Below, piece after piece: positions 1 through 7,200 of a stretch of DNA of 10,770 bases; position 1 is the first letter of the stretch, and each line of letters starts with the position of its first letter. The translations under genes were made by a program, and so were the position numbers. Under the pieces are notes generated by a model, which was not told the origin of the DNA, did no database searches, and saw only the letters and a list, made by a program, of their open reading frames with translations. The stretch is from an archaeon. GTDB taxonomy: Archaea > Methanobacteriota > Methanobacteria > Methanobacteriales > Methanobacteriaceae. The stretch spans positions 1 through 10,770 of the forward strand of contig JAKSUE010000023.1 of NCBI GenBank assembly GCA_024409165.1. The letters are read 5' to 3'.

Positions 1-134
1 AGTTTACTAGTGAACTATTAAAAAGTCCAAAATGATAATAAAATAAAAAATAAATAATTTAAAGAAAAGATTAAAATAAAAAATAATAAAAAATAGTTAA
101 AGAAAAAATAAAAAATAATAAAATTTTAAAGTAT
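1..134 (-). terminator. T-rich termination region (minus strand) with A-rich repeats
   Basis: This stretch holds no gene. Read on the minus strand it lies directly after the stop of the M50-like gene and consists of serial T-runs, the usual archaeal intrinsic termination signal. A perfect 19-bp direct repeat of pattern A4-T-A6-TAAT-A4 lies at 73-91 and 105-123, and a diverged third copy lies around 40-57. A short palindrome (TAAAATTTTA) sits next to the stop codon. The first 16 bases form an imperfect palindrome around ACTAGT, which may belong to a gene outside the window. Confidence 0.5.
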
Positions 135-752
135 TTACATTACCATACCAAACATTGTATAATAAACTAAAATTCCTGCAATAATTATTGTTATAAGCCA
201 AATTGGAATGCTCCATTTTAATACTTTAGATCCATCTAATGTTGGAATTGGTAATAAATTGAATAATGCAAGGAAACTGTTAATTTTAGCACCAATAATA
301 CAAATTAATGCAATAATCATATAAGTGTCGGTGTAAAGTGAATTTCCAATTAAACTTAAAATTATTAAGAATATTATTGTAATTACAATGTTTATAATAG
401 GTCCAGCTAAAGATATGATTCCATTTTCTCTATCACTCATATTTGGTCCATAAATATAAACTGCACCAGGAGCTGCAAATATAAATCCAAAGAATGAGCT
501 TATAAGAGCAATAATAAGACCATGAACCCACATTTTATATTCTGCCCAATAACCATAATGCATAGCAGATAATTTATGTCCAAGTTCGTTGAATATGAAA
601 CCACATCCTACTCCTAACATAATTATTGGAAGTAATGTCATAATTACATTTAAATCAAAACTTCTTCCAGAATAAAGAATACAAAATCCTAAAGAAATTA
701 CTAAAAATGAAATTATAAGGTCAATCACTTCTCTTTTAGTAAATTTAAACAT
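135..752 (-). CDS. M50-like (site-2 protease family) membrane protein with altered zinc motif
   Basis: This 205-residue multi-pass membrane protein resembles M50 intramembrane metalloproteases, which cut transmembrane substrates within the lipid bilayer. Hydrophobic segments lie near residues 10-30, 38-56, 75-95, 112-135, 142-165 and 180-202. The active-site region reads NELGH at residues 55-59 where the family has HExxH, so the first zinc-ligand histidine is Asn55 while Glu56 and His59 remain. The second family motif is intact: NLLPIPTLDG starts at Asn164 with the aspartate at Asp173. Length suits the compact archaeal members, which have no PDZ domain. No Shine-Dalgarno precedes the ATG, and a TATA-like box about 25 bases upstream suggests a leaderless mRNA. 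It is divergent from a second membrane protease. Family membership is clear from motifs; whether it is an active protease is uncertain. Confidence 0.82.
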   Translation of the reverse strand: MFKFTKREVIDLIISFLVISLGFCILYSGRSFDLNVIMTLLPIIMLGVGCGFIFNELGHKLSAMHYGYWAEYKMWVHGLIIALISSFFGFIFAAPGAVYIYGPNMSDRENGIISLAGPIINIVITIIFLIILSLIGNSLYTDTYMIIALICIIGAKINSFLALFNLLPIPTLDGSKVLKWSIPIWLITIIIAGILVYYTMFGMVM

Positions 753-774
753 AATTTTAGATTAATGTTTAATG

Positions 775-790
775 TTTATATACTTTTTGC
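775..790 (-). promoter_or_regulatory. Candidate BRE/TATA promoter of the M50-like gene
   Basis: On the minus strand this reads GCAAAAAGTATATAAA, a purine-rich BRE-like stretch followed by a TATA box. It lies about 25-35 bases before the ATG at 752, so transcription would begin at or next to the start codon. The plus-strand reading, TTTATATACTTTTT, matches the TATATACTT core seen before polC and nrdD, so the same box could also fire rightward towards the CPBP gene. Confidence 0.5.
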
Positions 791-795
791 AATTT

Positions 796-811
796 ATTAA
801 AAATTATATAA
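796..811 (+). promoter_or_regulatory. Candidate TATA promoter of the CPBP protease gene
   Basis: The stretch ATTAAAAATTATATAA places an A-rich BRE-like segment before a TATA box. It would start a transcript near 830-835 with a leader of about 65-70 bases. The whole area is AT-rich, so the alternative box at 775-788 is nearly as likely. Confidence 0.35.
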
Positions 812-892
812 GATGAATTATAAATTTAGATAAATATTATAATCGGAAATATTCTAATAGGGCATAATTTAATATTCTAAGTATAATCTGAT

Positions 893-897
893 GGTGA
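893..897 (+). promoter_or_regulatory. Ribosome binding site of the CPBP protease gene
   Basis: GGTGA complements the 3' end of archaeal 16S rRNA and lies four bases before the ATG at 902, which supports that start. Confidence 0.65.
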
Positions 898-901
898 GAA
901 T

Positions 902-1693
902 ATGGATAATGAAAATAGTTTATATGAATTGTTAAATGAAATTTCATTTGTGAAATGTATTTTATTTCTTGTAGTTATTTATTTAATTGTCACTGGATTT
1001 TCAATGATTTTTAATTTTAGTTTTGATTCATTATTATTTAAAATATGTTTATACATTCCTATGCTTTTATTTTTTATAATATCTTTGAATTATCCATCTG
1101 ATTTGATAAAGAAAGATTATAATGGATTGTTTAACTTAAATAATTTTAAAAAGATTCTATTTATTATATTAGCTAATTTTTTATTCACAATTTTTATATT
1201 TTTTATATTAAGATATATGTCTACAGGATTATTTAGATTGGATGCTCAGCTTTTTGCTTATTTAGACTTAAATTATCCTATTTATGTCTTAATGTATTTT
1301 TTAGCAGTTGTTATATTGTCTCCAATTGTTGAAGAATTATTATTTAGGGGAATTATTTTAAGGAAATTAAATACAGATTATAATTTTAGTATTCCTTTTG
1401 CAATTTTAATTTCATCTTTATTATTTGGTTTATGCCATAGTTTTGGAGGTATTTTAAGTGCTTTTGTATTTGGAATTTGTATGTCTGTTCTTTATCTTAA
1501 AACAAAGAATATTTTAGTTCCTATTTTGGCTCATACACTTAATAATTTAATTTCATTTATATTGGCATTTACTAGGATTGAATATTTCATATTGTCTAAT
1601 GGGATTATTGTCATAATCGTTTTGATTTTATTTGTTATAACTAATTTCATTTTATTCAAACATATTTTTAATGAAATTTCAAATTTAAATTAA
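902..1693 (+). CDS. CPBP family (CAAX/Abi-type) intramembrane metalloprotease
   Basis: This 263-residue integral membrane protein has about eight hydrophobic segments and belongs to the CPBP family, also called CAAX protease or Abi. All family signatures are present. Motif 1 is EExxxR at Glu144, Glu145 and Arg149, motif 2 is the histidine His179 within FGLCHS, and motif 3 is HxxxN at His211 and Asn215. Together these form the intramembrane active site, so it looks catalytically competent, unlike the divergent M50-like neighbour. Characterised relatives process prenylated proteins or peptide maturation substrates, or give bacteriocin self-immunity; the substrate here cannot be read from sequence. 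No peptide precursor gene is visible nearby. A GGTGA ribosome site supports the ATG. It appears to be a single-gene unit, with a 12-bp inverted repeat at its stop codon. Confidence 0.9.
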   Translation: MDNENSLYELLNEISFVKCILFLVVIYLIVTGFSMIFNFSFDSLLFKICLYIPMLLFFIISLNYPSDLIKKDYNGLFNLNNFKKILFIILANFLFTIFIFFILRYMSTGLFRLDAQLFAYLDLNYPIYVLMYFLAVVILSPIVEELLFRGIILRKLNTDYNFSIPFAILISSLLFGLCHSFGGILSAFVFGICMSVLYLKTKNILVPILAHTLNNLISFILAFTRIEYFILSNGIIVIIVLILFVITNFILFKHIFNEISNLN

Positions 1694-1733
1694 GTTATTT
1701 TTATTATTGAATTGTATGATTATTTAAATTTGA
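1679..1733 (+). terminator. Hairpin with 12-bp perfect stem at the CPBP gene stop
   Basis: TCAAATTTAAAT at 1679-1690 pairs perfectly with ATTTAAATTTGA at 1722-1733, leaving a 31-base, T-rich loop. The left arm is the last four codons of the gene and ends immediately before the stop at 1691-1693. The long loop weakens the call as a classical terminator; a transcript-end or stability element is likely. Confidence 0.5.
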
Positions 1734-1734
1734 T

Positions 1735-1750
1735 AATACATATAACTTAC
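1735..1750 (+). promoter_or_regulatory. Possible TATA element of the PAS protein gene
   Basis: ACATATAACTT within this stretch resembles the TATATACTT core seen at other promoters in the window. Initiation would fall near 1770, giving a leader of roughly 95 bases. The match is weak. Confidence 0.25.
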
Positions 1751-1854
1751 TATGATAATCATTTTTTCATATTTTAATAATTTTTAATTCGTTTTAATGG
1801 AGTAAAACTATTTTAATTATTAATTAATCAATTAGTGAGTTTAATCAGTTAAAT

Positions 1855-1860
1855 GGAGGT
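1855..1860 (+). promoter_or_regulatory. Strong ribosome binding site of the PAS protein gene
   Basis: GGAGGT is a near-complete anti-16S match with six bases to the ATG at 1867. It is the strongest Shine-Dalgarno site in the window and fixes the start. Confidence 0.8.
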
Positions 1861-1866
1861 TTTTTT

Positions 1867-3648
1867 ATGATATCTATTGTATTGAAAGATAGGAATACTA
1901 ATGAAGAGACTCGTATTGAGATGTCTTTTGAAGAGTTTATTGAAAAATCTCCTTATTTTAGAGATATTCCTGTTGAGGAAGCTCATCAACATTTTGAGTG
2001 TTCTATGATTGAATCTGATCATTTGATTTTAAGTTTAGATGCTAAAGATTTTACTATTAATTTTTCTAATCTTCCTGTTAGGAATATTTTTGATTTAAAT
2101 TTTGAAATTGCTACTGGAAAAAGTATTTTTGAGGTTTATACTTCTTTTAAACTTGTTGGTTTTGATGATATTTTATCTAATTTAGAAATTGGTGAATCAA
2201 AGAAATTTGATTACTTTATTTTTGATGATAATACTTTATTCCATTATTATATCATTACACTTTATAGGGAAGAGAATTCTATTTTATTTACATCAAGTAA
2301 AAATATTTCATATGAGATGTTTACAAATAAACAAAGATCTTTAAATTCATTAGATGAGGGGATTATTGTTGTAGAAAATGATTCTATTGTTTTTGTAAAT
2401 AAAGTAGCTGAGAAATTATTTTCTAAATCTAAAGAAGAATTTTCTGAATTGTCTTTTAGTGAGTTTGTAGATTCTTTTAGATATGATAGTGAATTTAGAA
2501 AATCTATAAATGATATTAAAAAAGGTTATTCTATTTCTAAATCCTTCCATATTAATGAAAATATTAATGGAGTAAATAGAAATTTCAAAGTTTTCTGTTC
2601 AAGTTACATTTATAAATCTACTCCATCTATTCAAATACGTATAATGGATAGAAATTCCTCTGATTTAGCAAAAGAAATCAATTTTAAAAACCAAAATGAC
2701 CTACAAGTCCTTAGATCATTTGCAAATATTGCATCATTTGTACAAGATGATTCAAATAAAAATATTCGTTGGTCTTCTGAAGTAGGTTCTGTTCTTGGAA
2801 TGTTTCCAAAATGTATATCCCTTCAAGATGACTTGTTTAAATATATAATTCCTGAAGATAAAGCTAAATTTGAAAAAACCTGGATTAAAGCTATTGTTTC
2901 TAAAAGAGATGTTATCACTGAATTCAGTATAAGAAATAGTGAAGATGAATTAAAACATTTATATTTATTTGCTAATTTAATTTACTCTCCAAAAGGAGAA
3001 ATAACTAAAATAAAAGGTTTTATTCAAGATATCTCCCAAATTGTAGATTATAAAAATAAATATGAAGCATCTAAAAATACAAAATCAATACCTTTAAAAA
3101 CAACCTATAATAATGCAAATGTTGTTGGTCAATCACTCCTTAATATCACAGAAAAAGAATATAAATACAGTAATGATTCATTAGAAGTCTTAGAAAAAAC
3201 CCAAAACAGACTCCGTGCTATCCAATTAGCTTATAAAATGTTATCTAATTCTGCTAAATTCAAAATCAATTTAAAAACCTACTTTGATAAATATATTAAA
3301 GCAGTCCACACATTTTATGATATTAATCACGTAGATTTAGATTGGACCATTTCCCGTGAATTTGTAGATTATAAATATATCTTCATCACTTCCTTCATTG
3401 TTAATGAAATCCTATCTGAAATCTTAAAATACACTTCCCCACAAGTCATTGAAACCATCAGATTCAATATTTCAAAAGAAGAAAACAAAATCAAACTCCA
3501 TGCATGGACAGACCTAATCTTCTACACAGAAGAAGAAATCGAAAACGAATTCGTAATACTCAAATACATCCTTAAAAAATATAATCTAAACAATTATAAA
3601 ATAGAAGTCAATGACGAAGGAACTTTCTTTGATATTGAAATTGTTTAG
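1867..3648 (+). CDS. PAS-domain sensor with degenerate histidine-kinase-like C-terminus (probable pseudokinase)
   Basis: This soluble 593-residue protein has no transmembrane segment or signal peptide, so it should sense a cytoplasmic cue. A PAS-like domain spans about residues 35-145, a second about 157-262 (starting at LDEGIIVV), and a third about 279-390, ending in a PAC-like GFIQDIS. The region 405-593 follows the layout of HisKA_2 plus HATPase_c kinases. It keeps the family-like QNRLRAI helix and a terminal EGTFFDIEI strand. The phosphoacceptor position is occupied by PLKTTYNN (409-416) with no histidine. The N-box position reads NEILSEILKY, with Glu518 where the Mg-binding asparagine belongs, and the glycine boxes are missing. 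Autophosphorylation therefore looks unlikely. No receiver domain or response regulator is adjacent. It may act by protein-protein signalling; partner and ligand are unknown. Confidence 0.75.
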   Translation: MISIVLKDRNTNEETRIEMSFEEFIEKSPYFRDIPVEEAHQHFECSMIESDHLILSLDAKDFTINFSNLPVRNIFDLNFEIATGKSIFEVYTSFKLVGFDDILSNLEIGESKKFDYFIFDDNTLFHYYIITLYREENSILFTSSKNISYEMFTNKQRSLNSLDEGIIVVENDSIVFVNKVAEKLFSKSKEEFSELSFSEFVDSFRYDSEFRKSINDIKKGYSISKSFHINENINGVNRNFKVFCSSYIYKSTPSIQIRIMDRNSSDLAKEINFKNQNDLQVLRSFANIASFVQDDSNKNIRWSSEVGSVLGMFPKCISLQDDLFKYIIPEDKAKFEKTWIKAIVSKRDVITEFSIRNSEDELKHLYLFANLIYSPKGEITKIKGFIQDISQIVDYKNKYEASKNTKSIPLKTTYNNANVVGQSLLNITEKEYKYSNDSLEVLEKTQNRLRAIQLAYKMLSNSAKFKINLKTYFDKYIKAVHTFYDINHVDLDWTISREFVDYKYIFITSFIVNEILSEILKYTSPQVIETIRFNISKEENKIKLHAWTDLIFYTEEEIENEFVILKYILKKYNLNNYKIEVNDEGTFFDIEIV

Positions 3649-3780
3649 ATAATTTTAATTAGTTTTTCTATTATTTTCTTGTTTTTATCCTATTTTTAGT
3701 TATTTTTTTCTTTTTTAGCATGATTAAGTTCTAATTTTTATCTTAATTTTTTTATTATTTTATTATTATTTTATAATAAA
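3637..3780 (+). terminator. Hairpin over the stop codon followed by serial T-tracts
   Basis: GAAATTGT at 3637-3644 pairs with ATAATTTT at 3649-3656, using two G-U wobbles, around a four-base loop that contains the end of the TAG stop. Many runs of five to seven T follow between 3660 and 3770, typical of archaeal U-tract termination. No gene is visible between 3649 and 3842. Confidence 0.5.
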
Positions 3781-3788
3781 TCAAATAG

Positions 3789-3813
3789 ATATTTATATTA
3801 AGAAATATATAAT
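3789..3813 (+). promoter_or_regulatory. Candidate promoter of the Sec61-beta gene
   Basis: Two overlapping TATA-like boxes occur, ATATTTATATTA at 3789-3800 and AAGAAATATATAAT at 3800-3813. Either would give a short leader of roughly 10-25 bases. GTGAT at 3835-3839, close to the ATG, matches the inner part of the anti-16S sequence. Confidence 0.4.
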
Positions 3814-3842
3814 TTAATTATTAACTAAATTGTTGTGATATT

Positions 3843-4004
3843 ATGGCAAAGAAAAATGATAAAATGAGTATGCCTATGAGTGGTGCAGGTTTAGTAAGAT
3901 ATTTCGATGACGAAAGTATGGGACCTAAAATATCTCCTAAACACGTTATTGCTATAACTATTATACTTGCTATATTCTGTCTTATTTTAAGATACTCTGT
4001 ATAG
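3843..4004 (+). CDS. Preprotein translocase subunit Sec61-beta (archaeal SecG-like)
   Basis: This 53-residue protein matches archaeal Sec61-beta in length and layout. It has a basic, methionine-rich N-terminus (MAKKNDKMSMPMSGAGLVRY), then the conserved-looking GLVRYFDDE and GPKISPKHV stretches. A single C-terminal transmembrane helix covers about residues 34-51. Sec61-beta is the small, non-essential-type subunit of the SecYE-beta protein-conducting channel and sits with its N-terminus in the cytoplasm. The other Sec subunits are not in this window, as expected because this gene is usually separate. GTGAT just before the ATG is a plausible ribosome site. It has its own promoter and is followed by a 280-base gap before polC, so co-transcription with polC is possible but not required. 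Confidence 0.88.
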   Translation: MAKKNDKMSMPMSGAGLVRYFDDESMGPKISPKHVIAITIILAIFCLILRYSV

Positions 4005-4045
4005 AAACAGTTAATTAGCTATTGACTAAATTTTATTTAATTAAT

Positions 4046-4072
4046 ATCATATATAATCCGGAAATATATGAT
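4046..4072 (+). repeat. Inverted repeat between Sec61-beta and polC
   Basis: ATCATATAT at 4046-4054 and ATATATGAT at 4064-4072 are a perfect 9-bp inverted repeat around AATCCGGAA, whose centre TCCGGA is itself a palindrome. It lies 41 bases after the Sec61-beta stop and could be its transcript-end hairpin or a dyad operator. It lacks an immediate T-tract, although TTTAATTTAGTTTTTAATT follows some 10 bases later. Confidence 0.5.
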
Positions 4073-4182
4073 GTGGTTAAATTTAATTTAGTTTTTAATT
4101 ACTGTGTTAATTATTAATTATACTAATTGTGTTATTAATGTAATTAAATAAAGTATATTATTAACCCTTACTATTTTTAAAA

Positions 4183-4200
4183 CGAATTATATACTTTTTA
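4183..4200 (+). promoter_or_regulatory. BRE/TATA promoter of polC
   Basis: CGAATTATATACTTTTTA combines a CGAA BRE-like stretch with the TATATACTT core also found before nrdD. Initiation would be near 4217-4222, giving a leader of about 65 bases to the ATG at 4285. This makes the TTG at 4216 implausible as the translation start. Confidence 0.6.
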
Positions 4201-4284
4201 TTGCTTTTTTGAGTATTGTCTTGTTTTATTTTATTTTTTGGGTTAGTATTGTTGTTGAATTATTTTTTTTACCTGTGTGAGATT

Positions 4285-7200
4285 ATGGATTACTTTGAGA
4301 GATTAGAGAAAGAGACTCATAAATTGTATGAAATTGCTAATGAGGCAAGATCTAAAGGTTTAGATGTTGAGTTAGAGACTGAGATTCCATTAGCTAAGGA
4401 TTTAGCAGAGCGTGTAGAGGGGCTTGTTGGTCCTAAAGGTGTTGCTAAACGTATTAAAGAGTTAGAAGAAACTTTATCTCGTGAGGAAGTTGCTTTTGAG
4501 ATTGCTGCTGAGATTGCATGTCAAGAGTGTACTGCAACAGGTGAGAAATTAGAAGAAGAGAAACAGAAATTTGCAGATCAAGGTTTAAGAACTGCTTTAG
4601 CTATTTTAACAGAAGGAGTAGTAGCTGCACCTTTGGAAGGTATTTCTGGTGTTAAGATTAAGCAAAACTCTGATGGAAGTAAATATATTGCTGTTTACTT
4701 TGCAGGACCTATTCGTAGTGCAGGAGGTACTGCTGCGGCATTATCTGTACTTTTAGGTGATAAAATTAGGGAAGCTACTGGTCTTGACCGTTATAAACCT
4801 ACTGATGATGAGATTGAAAGATATGTAGAAGAAGTAGAGCTTTATGAGTCTGAAGTTACTAATTTACAATATTCTCCTACAGCAGATGAGGTTAGACTTG
4901 CAGCTCGTATGATTCCTGTTGAAGTTAGTGGTGAACCTACTGATCAAATTGAAGTATCTCACAGAGATTTACCTCGTGTTGAAACTAATAATATTCGTGG
5001 TGGTGCTCTTTTAGCTATGGTTGAAGGGGTAATCCAGAAATCTAAAAAGATTTTAAAAATTTCTAAAAAACTTAAATTAGATAGTTGGGGCTTTTTAGCA
5101 GAATATGCTAAAGGTGTAAGTTCTGATAAGAAAGAAGAAGAGAAAGAAGAGGATGTTGTTGAAGAGAAAGAAATTAATCCTGAAGAATTAATCCCAACTA
5201 AAGAAGAGCTTTTAGAACATTCTAAATATATTCAAGATATTATTGGTGGAAGACCTGTTTTAGGTTATCCTTCTGAAAAAGGAGGATTTAGATTAAGATA
5301 TGGCCGTTCAAGAAATACAGGACTTGCTACAATGGGAGTTCATCCAGCTACTATGGAACTTTTAGAGTTTTTAGCTGTTGGAACTCAATTAAAAATTGAA
5401 AGACCAGGTAAAGGTAACTGTGTAGTTCCTGTAGATTCTATTGAAGGACCTATTGTTAAACTTAAAAATGGTGATGTTGTAGCAGTTAATTCAATTGCAC
5501 AAGCTCGTGAAGTTAAACCAAAAGTAGCTGAAATTCTATTTTTAGGTGATATGCTTGTTGCATTTGGTGAGTTTTTAAGAAACAACCAACCTATGTTAGG
5601 TTCTTGTTGGTGTGAAGAATGGTGGATTGAATGTATCCGTAATTCTGAAAAATACATTAGCGAGTTAGTTGAAGGTGAAAATGGTAAATATAATCCTAAT
5701 TTAGATTTAGTTGAACTTGAAACTAAGAAATTAACTGTTCAGGAAGCTTTTGATTATACTTATAATTATAATGTACCTTTACATCCAAGTTATACTTATT
5801 ATTTTAATGATATTTCTATTACTGATTTAATCAGTTTTAAATCATGGTTAGATACTAAAAGAGACTTTTTTGATGAGAATGAAGATTTTATACTTGATAT
5901 TGCTCCTCAAAAAAGAATTCTTGAAGTTTTAGGTGTTCCTCATAAATTTAGAGATGGTAAAGTTATCATTGATAAAAATGATGCTTATGCTTTACTTAAA
6001 ACTGTTAATAGTGATTATAGCGAGGATTTAAATAAAAAAATTAGAGATAAAACTATTGATGTTGTAAATAAATATCTCGATTTTGAACTTAAAGATAAAG
6101 CTCCATGTTATATTGGAACTCGTGTAGGTCGTCCTGAAAAATCTAAAGAAAGATTAATGAGACCTGCTCCTCATGTACTTTTCCCTGTTGGTACAGATGG
6201 TGGAAGTAGAAGATTAGTTGCTGAAGCTGCAAGGAAAAATAAATTAAAGGCAGAAATTGCAAAAAGAGAATGTACTCAGTGTCATTTAATGTCCTTTAGA
6301 GCTATTTGTCCTCATTGTGGTGCTCCTACTGTCATTGCTAAAGCAGGAATGAAATCAATCAATGTTAGAAGTATGCTTAAAAAAGCTTCAGATAATGTTG
6401 GTGTTAGAAAAGTCGATGAAATTAAAGGTGTTGTTGGTTTAATTTCAGAGGATAAACTTCCAGAACCTTTAGAAAAAGGTATTTTAAGAGCTAAAAATGG
6501 AGTATTCACCTTTAAGGAAGGAACTATCCGTCATGATTCTACAGATTTACCTCTTACACACTTCATTCCTAAAGAAATTGGTGTAAGTGTTGAAAAATTA
6601 CTTGAAATGGGTTATGAAAAAGACTGTTATGGTGAACCTATTACAAGAGATGATCAAATTATTGAAATAAGAGTTCAAGACATTGTAATTTCTGATAATT
6701 GTGGTGATTATTTAGTTGGAGTAGCTAACTTTATTGATGATTTACTTGAAAAATTCTATGGAATGGAAAGATTCTATAATGTTGAGACTAAAACTGATTT
6801 AATTGGCCATCTTATTGCAGGACTTGCTCCCCATACCTCAGCTGGAGTTTTAGGCCGTATTGTAGGATTTACTTCTGCTAGAGGATGTTATGCACACCCT
6901 TATTTCCACTCTGCAAAAAGACGTAATTGTGATAGTGACGAAGACTCTGTTCTTCTCTTACTCGATGCATTAATTAACTTCTCAAAATCTTACTTACCAA
7001 GTACTCGTGGAGGAAGTATGGATGCACCTCTTGTTTTATCTACTCGTATAGACCCTGAGGAAATCGACGATGAATCACATAACTTAGATATCTTTGAAAG
7101 ATTCCCACTTGAATTCTTTGAACGTACTCAAGAACCTTTAAAACCAGCAGAATTACTTGATTTAGTAGATAATGTAGAAAAACACTTAGGTACAGATAGA

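Noticed and set aside
1..16. Palindrome AGTTTACTAGTGAACT as an attachment or recombination site
   Set aside because: It is short, has one mismatched pair, sits at the window edge, and no integrase or tRNA gene is nearby.
902..1693. CPBP protein as bacteriocin immunity or phage defence factor
   Set aside because: The family includes such members, but no precursor peptide, transporter or defence gene is adjacent, so the role cannot be supported.
4216..4284. N-terminal hydrophobic extension of polC from the TTG
   Set aside because: It starts at the predicted transcription start, is hydrophobic unlike the DP2 family, and a better ATG with a ribosome site lies at 4285.
5385..5657. Minus-strand open frame of 90 codons inside polC
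   Set aside because: It lies wholly within the conserved polC coding region, has no promoter or ribosome site and no recognisable domain.
6312..6509. Minus-strand open frame of 65 codons inside polC
   Set aside because: It is the reverse reading of the conserved zinc-module region of DP2, with no independent support.
6913..6951. Intein insertion site in polC
   Set aside because: The NCDSDED block where some archaeal DP2 proteins carry an intein is uninterrupted here.
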